Part shown: positions 23,024 through 31,006 of the stretch, one piece after another
Position numbering within the stretch: position 1 is the first letter of the stretch
Layout of the letters: every line of letters begins with the position of its first letter
NCBI GenBank assembly: GCA_026395915.1
Contig: JAPLXU010000019.1
Coordinates: forward strand, 1-40,404
DNA length: 40,404 nt
DNA from: Candidatus Nomurabacteria bacterium
GTDB taxonomy: Bacteria; Patescibacteriota; Minisyncoccia; Phycocordibacterales; UBA9973
Reading direction: 5' to 3'
The notes under the pieces: model-generated
What the model saw: only the letters and a program-made list of their open reading frames with translations
Databases searched by the model: none
What the model was told of the DNA's origin: nothing
Made by a program: the position numbers and the translations under genes

Positions 23024-23704
23024 CTACGAAATAACCGTCCCCATAAACTTTTCACCGTTTAGACATTTTGCCAGATTGTCGATCGGTTTGCCGTTCATAA
23101 TAACGACCTGCATACCTTCTCTTTGCGCCATTTCGGAAGCAGTCGGATCAAATGGAGAATTAAGACCAGGGGTGATTTTTTCTGGAATAAGTTTTCTGTA
23201 CTCAGCCCAAGAAATATTTTCGATTTTTTTTGCTTTCGGATTATTTTTGGGATCGGAGTCATACACATAATCAATATTTGACAGATTGATTATTTTTTTC
23301 GCACCAACGTTTTTCGCCGCTAAAACCGCGTCGTAGTCTGTGCTGTGACCAGGCTCGTAAGCAGAACCGATAACGATAGATTTTTTAAAATCAAAATCGA
23401 GAGAAAGATTGGAAATTACTTTTTCGTGCGCATATTCCCCAAAAATCACCCGAACTAATTCGGCATTTAATTTCAAAGATGCGATACCGATCCAATCGAG
23501 ATCTTCGTGAGAAGGATTCCCAAATTCTTTCGCGACATCTTGGTATCTGCGACAAAGTTTTCCCCCGCCAGTGGTTATTACAAATTTCTTTCCTTGCTTC
23601 ACATGCGAAAGGATCAAGGTTTTAAAACTTTTTAAAAAATCAACGTCTATCTGGTCGGGAATTATGAGCGACCCGCCGAGCGAAATTATTATTGTTTCTT
23701 GCAT
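23024..23704 (-). CDS. pyrH: UMP kinase, archaeal-like type
   Basis: 226 aa. Amino-acid-kinase fold: ISLGGSLI at the start, FVITTGGGKLCRRYQ, a GHSTDYDAVLAA nucleotide-site segment and INLSNIDYVYDSDP. The short length and the order of motifs fit the archaeal-like UMP kinase common in CPR rather than the ~240-aa bacterial PyrH. It converts UMP to UDP. It is 4 bp downstream of adk on the same strand, so both nucleotide kinases are probably co-transcribed. Confidence 0.85.
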   Translation of the reverse strand: MQETIIISLGGSLIIPDQIDVDFLKSFKTLILSHVKQGKKFVITTGGGKLCRRYQDVAKEFGNPSHEDLDWIGIASLKLNAELVRVIFGEYAHEKVISNLSLDFDFKKSIVIGSAYEPGHSTDYDAVLAAKNVGAKKIINLSNIDYVYDSDPKNNPKAKKIENISWAEYRKLIPEKITPGLNSPFDPTASEMAQREGMQVVIMNGKPIDNLAKCLNGEKFMGTVIS

Positions 23705-23708
23705 TTAA

Positions 23709-24296
23709 TTAATATCCCAAAGCCTTGATAATATCCTTGTGCACATTTTCCACTGTCTGCTCGCCGTTGATGGTGTAAATCGTATAGCCAGCTTTGCCTT
23801 TGAAATAATTCATAGACGGAACGACATTTTTTTCGTATTCATCAAATCTTTTTGCGAGTCCCTCTCTGGTATCATCAGCACGACCGCGCAAGAGATTGCG
23901 TTTCATAGCTTCTTCTTTGCTAATTTCAATAAAGACAATTTTTATATCTTCACGCTTATAGAATTTCATCATTTCTTCAAATGATTGCGACTGCCCCACT
24001 GTGCGAGGATAGCCATCGGCAAATAAATTTTTCTCCGGAGTTAAAGATGAAATGAGAATGTTTGTAAAAATTGTGTTGGTCAAAAAATTTGGCTGAAGCT
24101 CGCCACGTGTAATAGAATCTTTTACGAGACTGCCAGTATAGCTCCCGCTCCCTATCAATTTTCGATATTCATCGCCTGTCGACGTATAAACTGATTCTCG
24201 TCCGTCTTTACCCTTAAGAAAATCCATCAAAAGCTTCACCTGAGTTCCCTTGCCGGAACCCACTTGCCCAAAAAACACAAAAGTCTGCGGTTTCAT
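23709..24296 (-). CDS. adk: Adenylate kinase
   Basis: 195 aa. P-loop FGQVGSGKGTQ (residues 8-18), YTSTGDEYR, DGYPRTVGQ and a short LID around RGRADDTREGLAKR, without zinc cysteines. It equilibrates ATP + AMP with ADP. TATTCT on minus lies 8 nt before the ATG and the gene is divergent from the adk-like gene at 24360. In most bacteria adk follows secY directly; here the reversed adk-like gene separates them. Confidence 0.88.
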   Translation of the reverse strand: MKPQTFVFFGQVGSGKGTQVKLLMDFLKGKDGRESVYTSTGDEYRKLIGSGSYTGSLVKDSITRGELQPNFLTNTIFTNILISSLTPEKNLFADGYPRTVGQSQSFEEMMKFYKREDIKIVFIEISKEEAMKRNLLRGRADDTREGLAKRFDEYEKNVVPSMNYFKGKAGYTIYTINGEQTVENVHKDIIKALGY

Positions 24297-24359
24297 ATAG
24301 ATATAGAATACAAAATTTAGCTTGAATAATCAAGATTTTTGTAATAGAATGATTTAATC

Positions 24360-24968
24360 ATGGAAAAACTTGGATTTAACATCATACTTCTCGGAATGAT
24401 AACCTCAGGCAAAGAAACTCAGGCCAACATTTTGAAAAAGAAATACGACTTAAAATTTGTGGAATCAGGGGTGTATTGGCGTAAACTTTTGAAGAAAAGA
24501 GGTGCTGAAGGAGATTGGATAAGGCGAACAACCGGAAAAGGAGAACCTGCTCCAATGATTCTAATGAAAAAATTCCTTATAAGAGAACTTTCGAAGAAAC
24601 CAAAAAACAAGGATTTGCTTTTCTTGGGAAACCCAAGATTAAAACCAGAAGCGCAATTATTAAAAAAATTGCTTAATGAGAAAAAACAGGATTTTTTTGC
24701 TTTTTATATAACACTTCCAGATAGGGAGGTCTATAGACGTTCTTTCAATCGCAAAACTGGAAACATGAAAACGATTTACAAAGTTCTTGACACAAAAAAA
24801 ATCATTAAGGCAAGAATCAGATACCATAAAAAACAAGTCAGCAAAACTGTAAAATATTTTAAGGCTTTAAACAAATTGAAAATAATTAACGGCAATCAGC
24901 CGATACCAAAAGTCACTAAAGACATTTTGAAAGTCATAAGAGAATACAAAAAGTGGATAGAGAACTAG
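24360..24968 (+). CDS. Divergent adenylate-kinase-like protein
   Basis: 202 aa, very Lys-rich. The P-loop is GMITSGKETQ, so the usual GKGTQ reads GKETQ. The AMP-site DGFPR is replaced by LGNPRLKPEAQ, losing the Asp. The LID is rudimentary. It keeps the NMP-kinase outline but has lost key residues, so it may bind nucleotides without normal kinase activity. It is on the opposite strand to adk and secY, and its stop overlaps that of secY by 4 bp. TAGAAT (24345-24350) lies 9 nt before the ATG. Confidence 0.65.
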   Translation: MEKLGFNIILLGMITSGKETQANILKKKYDLKFVESGVYWRKLLKKRGAEGDWIRRTTGKGEPAPMILMKKFLIRELSKKPKNKDLLFLGNPRLKPEAQLLKKLLNEKKQDFFAFYITLPDREVYRRSFNRKTGNMKTIYKVLDTKKIIKARIRYHKKQVSKTVKYFKALNKLKIINGNQPIPKVTKDILKVIREYKKWIEN

Positions 24969-26251
24969 TACTCCCGCATTGAGATCTGCGCGTCGATTTT
25001 TTTCATCAAGTCTAGAACGACTGAAACAACGATGAGAATCGAAGTGCCACCCAAGGCAAGAGAAGTGATGCCAGTGAGATGTTGCATGATAAGAGGAAGA
25101 ATGGCGATGAAGCCAAGGAAAACTGCACCGAGGAGAGTGATGCGACTCAAAACTTTTGAAATATATTCGGATGTCGACGCGCCTGGTCGAATGCCTGGAA
25201 TGAACGCGCCATTTTTCTGCAAGTTGGTAGAAAGAGCTTCAGGATCGAAAGTGACCGCCGTATAAAAATAGGTGAAAAGAAATACCAAAATGAAATAGAG
25301 AACCGCGTAAAGCACTGACGTTTGAGTGAATGAAATAAGCACATGAGAAATTTGCGAAATTATCGCATTGCTGAAACGAGCCAAGAAAGTGCCGATCATT
25401 TGCGGAAAGAGAAGGATGGAAAGAGCAAAGATTATCGGAATCACACCAGCTTGATTGACTCGAAGCGGCAAGTAAGTGGAACCGCCACCGTACATTTTCA
25501 TGCCTCGGACACGCTTCGCATAAGTGACAGGAATAGGACGTTCCGCTTCTGTCACGAGGACAATGCCCGCAATAACAATCAACCCGAACACAATAAACCC
25601 GATCAGTGTCGGCAAAATGGTGGAATCAAAACTTGGATAAATGTAAGTAAAAATAAAAGTGCCCACAGTTGCAGGAAGTCTCGAAACGATACCCGCGAAA
25701 ATAATGAGGGAGACTCCGTTTCCAATGCCGAACTCTGACATGAGCTCGCCTATCCACATTATTAGCAATGATCCCGCGACAACAATAATCAAATTTGTAA
25801 CTCTGTCAAAGGCTGTTAGATTAACTAAAATATTCTGGCTTTCAAGAATGGCTAAAAGAGCGAACCCTTGGATAGCCGCGAGAGGAACCGTGAGTAACCT
25901 TCCATATTGAGTAAACTTTTTCCTGCCAGCTTCACCTTCTTCGTGATAAATCTTCTTCAAGGCTGGAACCATAATGGTCAAGAGTTGCATGATGATTGAG
26001 CCCGTGATATATGGACCGACTCCGAGCATTATGATGGAAAGATTTGAAAGTCCGCCACCAGAGAAAATGTTCAAGATGCCAAAAAATTGATTGTTTGAAA
26101 GGAAACGATTAAGCGCGATAGTGTCGATGCCTGGGATGGGAATAGCGGAAAGTAATCTGAATACTATGAGAGCAAAGAGCACGAACAAGACTCGTTTTCT
26201 TAAAGAGGTATCTGTCCAGATTAATTTCATTTTGTTCAGAAAATTTTGCAT
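24965..26251 (-). CDS. secY: Protein translocase subunit SecY
   Basis: 428 aa, ten transmembrane helices. Typical segments include RLLSAIPIPGID (helix 1/plug), GVGPYITGSIIMQLL, GIGNGVSLIIFAGI, RVNQAGVIPIIFA and the cytoplasmic loop KNGAFIPGIRPG. It forms the Sec channel with SecE. It lies at the end of the spc cluster after rplO; a 37-bp perfect palindrome fills most of the gap upstream of its ATG. Confidence 0.97.
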   Translation of the reverse strand: MQNFLNKMKLIWTDTSLRKRVLFVLFALIVFRLLSAIPIPGIDTIALNRFLSNNQFFGILNIFSGGGLSNLSIIMLGVGPYITGSIIMQLLTIMVPALKKIYHEEGEAGRKKFTQYGRLLTVPLAAIQGFALLAILESQNILVNLTAFDRVTNLIIVVAGSLLIMWIGELMSEFGIGNGVSLIIFAGIVSRLPATVGTFIFTYIYPSFDSTILPTLIGFIVFGLIVIAGIVLVTEAERPIPVTYAKRVRGMKMYGGGSTYLPLRVNQAGVIPIIFALSILLFPQMIGTFLARFSNAIISQISHVLISFTQTSVLYAVLYFILVFLFTYFYTAVTFDPEALSTNLQKNGAFIPGIRPGASTSEYISKVLSRITLLGAVFLGFIAILPLIMQHLTGITSLALGGTSILIVVSVVLDLMKKIDAQISMREY

Positions 26252-26264
26252 ATACTTTTTTGTA

Positions 26265-26301
26265 ACAGCGCTTTAGGCGCTCTGAGCGCCTAAAGCGCTG
26301 T
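26265..26301. repeat. Palindrome between rplO and secY (family c)
   Basis: Perfect 17-bp arms (ACAGCGCTTTAGGCGCT and its complement) around 3 nt. About 50 bp including flanks (TTTTTTGTAAC...CTACTT) are shared with the copy at 38591-38627. The edge of the repeat supplies the TAG stop of rplO. Confidence 0.92.
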
Positions 26302-26303
26302 CG

Positions 26304-26606
26304 CTACTTCATTTTAATCTTTTTACCTTTTATCGAAAGACGCTTTCTGATTTCAGAGAATTTTTCCCCCGGAAGAGCCTTTTTGTCTTCGCCCAAAATA
26401 AAGACTCTTTGAATAGATTTGAACTGGTATCCGCGGTTCTTTGGCAATCTCTTGATGATGTCTCGAAGTTCTGGGCGACGCTTGTTGCCTGAACGAGCTG
26501 TTTGTCCCTTACCTCCGCGACCCGAAGTCTTGGCATGTTTGCCTCCCCTGCCGATTATTCGGTCCTTCTTATTTTTATGTTGTCTTTTTAAATTATGTAT
26601 TTGCAT
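26304..26606 (-). CDS. rplO: 50S ribosomal protein uL15 (short form)
   Basis: 100 aa against the usual ~145. The N-terminal glycine/basic part is normal (RIIGRGGKHAKTSGRGGKGQTARSG) and the start of the globular domain is present (RPELRDIIKRLPKNRGYQF). The C-terminal half, normally with VKILG and the final IEKAGG, is missing. The stop codon lies at the edge of a palindromic repeat, so truncation by insertion is possible. It could also be a lineage trait. It follows rpsE with a 12-bp gap and no rpmD between, as in other CPR genomes. Confidence 0.88.
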   Translation of the reverse strand: MQIHNLKRQHKNKKDRIIGRGGKHAKTSGRGGKGQTARSGNKRRPELRDIIKRLPKNRGYQFKSIQRVFILGEDKKALPGEKFSEIRKRLSIKGKKIKMK

Positions 26607-26618
26607 AAAATTTATTAT

Positions 26619-27182
26619 TTATTTCTCAACTTCAGGAATAACAACTTCTTTGTTTGCGATAACGACACTTTCAGGGATGAGTTTTGCGTACTTTGAAGAA
26701 ATAGCCGAAAGCGCTTCCATCACAGCCTTAGCATTGTTCAACTTGTTCTTGCTGTTGGAAATTATTTTTCCAGTAACATCTTTGATGCCGGAAAGTTTCA
26801 CTATGTCACGTATAACCGAACCTGCCACAAGTCCACGGCCCTTGTTTGGCAAAAGCACAACTTTTGAACTTGAAAATTTAGCTGAAAGCTCGTGAGGAAT
26901 AGACATCGTTTTGGTCAAATTCAATCTGACCATATTTTTCTTTGCATTTCTTACCGCTTTGTTGATTGCCAAAGCTGTGTCTCCCGCTTTTCCGAGACCC
27001 AAACCGACAGACCCTTTCCTGTCTCCGGCCACCAGCGCAACGCTGAAAGAAAATCTGCGTCCTCCAGCAACGACTCTAGTCACTCGGCGAATATTGAGAA
27101 TCTTTTGATCAAATTCTGGTTTCACTCTTCCGAAAGAAGATGATCTGCGATTGCTATTCTTTTTTTCTTTTTCTTTATCCAT
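26619..27182 (-). CDS. rpsE: 30S ribosomal protein uS5
   Basis: 187 aa. A Lys/Ser-rich N-terminal extension, then the S5 double-stranded-RNA-like domain (KILNIRRVTRVVAGGRRFSFS, VGLGLGKAGDTA) and the C-terminal domain (SGIKDVTGKIISNSKN). uS5 supports decoding accuracy and mRNA entry. It sits between rplR and rplO; uL30, normally next, is absent. Confidence 0.96.
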   Translation of the reverse strand: MDKEKEKKNSNRRSSSFGRVKPEFDQKILNIRRVTRVVAGGRRFSFSVALVAGDRKGSVGLGLGKAGDTALAINKAVRNAKKNMVRLNLTKTMSIPHELSAKFSSSKVVLLPNKGRGLVAGSVIRDIVKLSGIKDVTGKIISNSKNKLNNAKAVMEALSAISSKYAKLIPESVVIANKEVVIPEVEK

Positions 27183-27190
27183 ATTTTTTA

Positions 27191-27532
27191 TTAAAATTTA
27201 AGACCGGCAGCTCGAGCCTCGTCCGCTACTAATTTTATTCGTCCGGTATATTTGAAACCATTTCGATCGAAAACGACTTTTGAAATTTTCCCTTTCAGGC
27301 AAACAGCGCCGATCATCTTTCCGACTTCTTTTGCGCGTTCTGTTTTTGTGCCTTTTGCTATCTTGACATCGCTCGCTTGAGCCAAAGTCTTGCCTGACAT
27401 ATCGTCAATAACTTGAGCATAGATAAATTTGTTGGAACGGAAAACAGAAAGCCTCGGGCAAAGAGCTGTGCCTTTTATTTTTGCTCTGATCTTTCTCTTT
27501 AATCTTATTCTTTTGTCAGTTTTGTTTTGCAT
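27191..27532 (-). CDS. rplR: 50S ribosomal protein uL18
   Basis: 113 aa, typical length. RLSVFRSNKFIYAQVIDD is the 5S-rRNA-binding core, with GKMIG and VVFDRNGFKYTGRIKLVADEAR at the end. The start MQNKTDKRIRLKRKIRAK is basic as expected. A 40-bp palindrome separates it from rplF upstream; rpsE follows after 8 bp. Confidence 0.96.
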   Translation of the reverse strand: MQNKTDKRIRLKRKIRAKIKGTALCPRLSVFRSNKFIYAQVIDDMSGKTLAQASDVKIAKGTKTERAKEVGKMIGAVCLKGKISKVVFDRNGFKYTGRIKLVADEARAAGLKF

Positions 27533-27542
27533 AATGTTTTTT

Positions 27543-27582
27543 AAGGACGGTCCTTGGGGAAACTCTCTTAAGGACCGTCCTT
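27543..27582. repeat. Palindrome between rplF and rplR (family d)
   Basis: 13-bp perfect arms (AAGGACGGTCCTT / AAGGACCGTCCTT) with a 14-nt loop; each arm is itself nearly self-complementary. AGGACGGTCCTT also occurs in the recG insert at 4157-4189. Confidence 0.85.
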
Positions 27583-27586
27583 GTAA

Positions 27587-28120
27587 TTAAACTGTCTTCT
27601 TGCCCTGCTTACGTCTGATAACTTCGTTATCATAACGCATTCCCTTGCCTTTGTATGGCTCCGGCTTCTTTAACGCGCGAATGGCTGCAGTGAAACTTCC
27701 AACCAATTCCTTGTCGATTCCGGAAATTGTAATGTTGTTTTTGTCAGCCGTAGCAGTGATCGTATCTGGAATTTTTACAACAACTGGATGAGAAAATCCT
27801 AAAGCAAAATGAAATTCTTTTCCCTTAACTTCGGACTTGAACCCCACGCCTTCCAATATCAATTTCTTCTGGTACGGCGTTTGCACTCCGGCAATCATAT
27901 TTTTTATGTGAGAAGCGTAAGTGCCCCAAAGAGATTTGGAAAATTTGTCGTTTCTTTTTATATTCAAAGTTACGTTTTTGTCTGTTATAGCTATCGTGAT
28001 GTCATCTCGGAAAGTTTTAGAGACGGTTCCTTTTGACCCGAGAACGGTAATAGTGTTGCCATTTTGTGTGACTTTTACTCCTACCGGTATTAATATTTCT
28101 TGTTTACCTATTCTTGACAT
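27587..28120 (-). CDS. rplF: 50S ribosomal protein uL6
   Basis: 177 aa, full length. It starts MSRIGKQEILIP and has the two L6 repeats; the second ends with the family signature PEPYKGKGMRYDNEVIRRKQGK. It binds 23S rRNA near the sarcin-ricin loop. Between rpsH and rplR in conserved order, with AT-rich spacing and no clear SD. Confidence 0.97.
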   Translation of the reverse strand: MSRIGKQEILIPVGVKVTQNGNTITVLGSKGTVSKTFRDDITIAITDKNVTLNIKRNDKFSKSLWGTYASHIKNMIAGVQTPYQKKLILEGVGFKSEVKGKEFHFALGFSHPVVVKIPDTITATADKNNITISGIDKELVGSFTAAIRALKKPEPYKGKGMRYDNEVIRRKQGKKTV

Positions 28121-28150
28121 AAATTTTTTATTTATAGTGAACTTGTTGAA

Positions 28151-28537
28151 CTACCAAATTCTAAACAACGCTTCGCCTCCGACCTGTTCCTTTCGCGCTT
28201 CTTTGCCTGACAAAATCCCCTTTGGTGTCGAAAGCACAAGCAATCCTGCTCCACTTTTCACTGTATGAATATCTTTCATTCCAAAATAAACTCGTCTGGA
28301 TTGTTTTGAAATTCTTTCGACTTCGGTAATCTTTGGTTTTTGATCTGTATAAATCAGACCAACTTCGAGCACTGGTTGGTCTTTCCTAACTTTTTTTGTA
28401 ATGTTCGCAACATATCCTTCTTTTTTCAAACATTCCAAAATTGAATTCTTCATTTTAGAATAAGGCAAAAATACGAACTCCTTGTTCGCAAGACTTCCAT
28501 TTTTCATTATTATTAACATGTTTGAAATTGAATCCAT
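28151..28537 (-). CDS. rpsH: 30S ribosomal protein uS8
   Basis: 128 aa. It starts MDSISNMLIIMKNG and ends with the conserved GILSGKEARKEQVGGEALFRIW. SKMKNSILECLKKEGYV and LVLSTPKG are also typical. It binds the central domain of 16S rRNA and, in other bacteria, represses its own operon. It follows rpsN (17-bp gap) in a unit that begins at the promoter at 28868-28896. Confidence 0.97.
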   Translation of the reverse strand: MDSISNMLIIMKNGSLANKEFVFLPYSKMKNSILECLKKEGYVANITKKVRKDQPVLEVGLIYTDQKPKITEVERISKQSRRVYFGMKDIHTVKSGAGLLVLSTPKGILSGKEARKEQVGGEALFRIW

Positions 28538-28554
28538 ATATTTTTATTTACGAA

Positions 28555-28740
28555 CTACCAGCTTGATTTACGAACGCCCGGCAACATTCCTTCATTCGCT
28601 AATTCTCTGAAACAGATACGACAAAGACCGAAATCTCTCATAAAAGCGTTGCCACGACCACAACGAAAACATCGGTTTTTCTGCCGAGTGGAAAACTTCG
28701 GTTTCTTTAAAGCTCTAGCTTTTACTGATGTTTTTGCCAT
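28555..28740 (-). CDS. rpsN: 30S ribosomal protein uS14, zinc-binding type
   Basis: 61 aa. CFRCGRG...CRICF gives the four zinc cysteines of the short (type Z) S14. The C-terminus [18 protein letters not shown] is canonical. A longer frame to 28839 is rejected: the extra residues are leader sequence and [14 protein letters not shown] is the family start. It is first in its own transcription unit, with a ~120-nt leader holding a 6-bp stem (ATATCG/CGATAT) just before the ATG and a 16-bp palindrome AGCACTTTAAAGTGCT. Confidence 0.96.
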   Translation of the reverse strand: MAKTSVKARALKKPKFSTRQKNRCFRCGRGNAFMRDFGLCRICFRELANEGMLPGVRKSSW

Positions 28741-28867
28741 AAATAAATATCGTCCATTTATAGGCGATATCGTGTGTATTTTCTTCTTAGCCTCTTCCCT
28801 AAAGCACTTTAAAGTGCTCGGGCAAAGAAGGAGAAACACAGATCGGACCTAATCACTAGACCTCTTG

Positions 28868-28896
28868 ATACTAGCAAATTGAAACAGAATAGTCAA
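28868..28896 (-). promoter_or_regulatory. Promoter of the rpsN-to-secY unit
   Basis: Minus strand: TTGACT (28891-28896), 17-bp spacer, TAGTAT (28868-28873). Predicted start near 28861, with a structured leader to 28741. It lies just after the frameshifted pilin gene. Confidence 0.75.
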
Positions 28897-28899
28897 CAA

Positions 28900-29596
28900 T
28901 TATTGAGCTACCGCTTCTTGGCAATATAAATCCCACCTAGTATCTGGCGTCGGATGTCCTGGCAGTTCAGCCATATTCGTAATTGTAAACGATTTTTGGT
29001 GCGCACTGATAATACTTGAAACACCTGTCCATGTAGTGTACACACAAAATTGATCATTAGAAGTGCTATTTGTGTAATACGATTCGCGAAAACCAAAGTC
29101 AGAATACAGTTTGCTTGTGTTTATTCCACCTTCTACGGTGTTATAAGCACTTAAAATGTATTTGACACCATCACTTGCATAAAGATAACACGAAGTTGAA
29201 ACTCCACCACTCGCTCCAGCCGAAGGATTTGGGTCTTTTGGCATCGTACCGCTTGGAAAATATTGCTCTAAGCCAGGAATCCACATATTTCCAAGACTTT
29301 TGTCAGTACTTACTACTTCCTGCCGATTGACACCCAGGATCTCGATAAACCACATCCATATCCGAAATGGAGTTGCCAGTAGCAGGATACGGGTATGCAC
29401 CATTATGATCCGCTGCATATAATGCCAGAGCATTTCTGATCTGAAGAAGATCTTGAATTCTTCTTGCATCTCTTCCCTTTCCTCTTGCGTTATTTAAACT
29501 CGCGAAAACAATACTAGACAAAAGACTGATGATGGCAACGACTACCAAAAGTTCAATCAAGGTGAAACCTTTATTATTTTTATTTTTGTGAAACAT
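28900..29596 (-). pseudogene. Type IV pilin-like (pseudopilin) gene with a frameshift
   Basis: The first frame (29596 to ~29306) has the prepilin signature KGFTLIELLVVVAIISLLSSIVFASL, then the pilin helix and NALALYAADHNGAYPYP; it stops after 97 aa. The remainder of a minor pilin (STDKSLGNMWIPGLEQYFPSGTMPKDP, CYLYASDGVKYILSAY...) continues in the +1 frame to 28900. The switch is near 29310-29330. Read together they would make a normal ~230-aa pseudopilin cleaved by PilD after the Gly. Either a one-base frameshift has broken the gene, or the base is a sequencing error, or there is programmed shifting. It lies inside the spc cluster. Confidence 0.8.
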
Positions 29597-29599
29597 AAA

Positions 29600-29860
29600 T
29601 TATTTAAAAAAGAAATAAAAAGAAGCGAGAAACATCAGCACAGCGAGCCCAAAGAGGACATATTCTGCAGTTTTTTGTTCTTTAATCATCCCGCCGGAAT
29701 ATTTCATCACGAGCTGGACCATCTTTGGAGCGTCAGGAGGAACATAAACTTTGGAAACACTCTGTGCCTGTGGCGCTTGCGGAACGCCATTTTGCATCTC
29801 AAACTCTTTTAGAGCTTTTTCAATTTCAGCGTTACTTGGTGGTTTTATTTCTGGTGGCAT
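29600..29860 (-). CDS. Small C-tail-anchored membrane protein by the pilin gene
   Basis: 86 aa. A Pro/Gln-rich N-terminal part (MPPEIKPPSNAEIEKALKEFE), then one C-terminal transmembrane helix (about 63-84). No known domain. It is 3 bp upstream of the pilin gene on the same strand, suggesting shared expression and perhaps a pilus-associated role. TATAAT lies 5 nt before the ATG. Confidence 0.55.
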   Translation of the reverse strand: MPPEIKPPSNAEIEKALKEFEMQNGVPQAPQAQSVSKVYVPPDAPKMVQLVMKYSGGMIKEQKTAEYVLFGLAVLMFLASFYFFFK

Positions 29861-29888
29861 AAAAAATTATAAATTAAAGTTATGGTTT

Positions 29889-30089
29889 TTAATTTTTGTA
29901 AGTTTGACTTGTATACAGACCAGCATCGTCATAATCCCCCAAGGCGTGAGAAAGGTAGTCATGAATAAAAAATACCACGAGAGCGAGAAGCGCAATGCCA
30001 AGAAGAATATCAGAGGCGTTGTAATAGATGACAACCTTGCTGTCTTTATTGTCTAAATGCATATGCTTTTTGTGAACGAATTTAATCAT
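29889..30089 (-). CDS. Small membrane protein, function unknown
   Basis: 66 aa from the ATG at 30089. A His/Lys-rich start (MIKFVHKKHMHLDNK), then one hydrophobic helix (about 26-45) and a Tyr/Asp tail. TATAAT on minus (30097-30102) ends 7 nt before this ATG, so I prefer it over 30098. First gene of the three-gene pilin region, with its own promoter downstream of the rplE terminator. Confidence 0.5.
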   Translation of the reverse strand: MIKFVHKKHMHLDNKDSKVVIYYNASDILLGIALLALVVFFIHDYLSHALGDYDDAGLYTSQTYKN

Positions 30090-30121
30090 TAAAGACATTA
30101 TACACCAAATTCATCAATACG

Positions 30122-30148
30122 AAAAACTCTCAAAAATTTATTTGAGAG
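30122..30148 (-). terminator. Terminator after rplE
   Basis: Perfect 8-bp stem CTCTCAAA/TTTGAGAG followed on the minus strand by TTTTTC. It ends the rpsS-to-rplE unit. Confidence 0.85.
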
Positions 30149-30195
30149 AAAAAGCTTAGAGATTTTTATTTCTTCTTTTGCCCCGCCTGCAAAAG

Positions 30196-30771
30196 CTATG
30201 CTTTAACATTGCGGGCAGGTTCTTCTTTTTTGAAAGGAATACCTAAGAGTTCAAAAAACGCTTTGCCTTCTTTTTTATTTTTTGCTGTGCAAACGAGGGT
30301 GATGGACATGCCGAAAACGTCTCGGATATCTTCATCAGCAGTCTCTGGAAAGATTGTGTGCTCTTTGATTCCAATTGTGAGATTGCCAATGTCATCTACT
30401 GAAGTAGGATTTATGCCACGGAAGTCTTTCGTGCGAGGAAGAGCGACATTGATAAGTTTTTCAAAAAAAGCATACATCCTTTTGCCACGAAGTGTCGCCA
30501 CGATTCCGATAGGATCGCCTTTTCTGGTTTTGAAAGACGCGACGGACTGCTTGGCGCCTCTGGTTGCTGGTTTTTGACCGACGATTTTGGTTAAACGAAG
30601 AGCGATAGCTTCATTTTTATTTTTGTCTTTTTTGACTGCGGTTCCTGTGCCAACATTGAGCACAACTTTTTGCATCCTCGGCGCAGCCATGACATTTTTG
30701 TAATGAAAATCGCTTTTCATCTTTTCAAAACTTGCTGCCTCTTTTTCTTTTACAGTTGAATGTTTAGCCAT
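30196..30771 (-). CDS. rplE: 50S ribosomal protein uL5
   Basis: 191 aa. After a short extension: NVMAAPRMQKVVLNVGTG, GQKPATRGAKQSVASFKTRKGDPIG, VALPRTKDFRGI and an end with FGMSITLVC. It binds 5S rRNA and the P-site tRNA elbow. Normally followed by rpsN; here a terminator and the pilin region intervene. Confidence 0.97.
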   Translation of the reverse strand: MAKHSTVKEKEAASFEKMKSDFHYKNVMAAPRMQKVVLNVGTGTAVKKDKNKNEAIALRLTKIVGQKPATRGAKQSVASFKTRKGDPIGIVATLRGKRMYAFFEKLINVALPRTKDFRGINPTSVDDIGNLTIGIKEHTIFPETADEDIRDVFGMSITLVCTAKNKKEGKAFFELLGIPFKKEEPARNVKA

Positions 30772-30777
30772 ATATTT

Positions 30778-30996
30778 TTAATCTATTTTTTTAACATTGG
30801 AAGCATGAATCGGCATTTCGATGCTTTTGATACTTCCCTTTTCACCGGACTTTCTCGGACGTTGATGCTTTTTCATCATATTCGCTCCTTCGACGATGAC
30901 TTTATTTTCGCTCACCAAAACTCGGACAATCTTGCCTTTCTTGCCTTTGTCTTTGCCTGTGATGATTATTATATTATCTCCTTTTTTTATTTTCAT
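30778..30996 (-). CDS. rplX: 50S ribosomal protein uL24 (short)
   Basis: 72 aa against ~100 in most bacteria. The KOW motif KIKKGDNIIIITGKDKGKKGKIVRV and GANMMKKHQRP are clear; the C-terminal zinc-like/beta extension is missing. It initiates 50S assembly. Between rplN and rplE with 6-10 bp gaps. Confidence 0.93.
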   Translation of the reverse strand: MKIKKGDNIIIITGKDKGKKGKIVRVLVSENKVIVEGANMMKKHQRPRKSGEKGSIKSIEMPIHASNVKKID

Positions 30997-31006
30997 AATT
31001 TTATAT

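Noticed and set aside
26606-26619. Missing or hidden rpmD (uL30) between rpsE and rplO
   Set aside because: The gap is 12 bp, so the gene is truly absent there, as known for CPR genomes.
28741-28839. N-terminal extension of uS14
   Set aside because: The family start is at 28740 and the extra codons lie in the structured leader downstream of the promoter.
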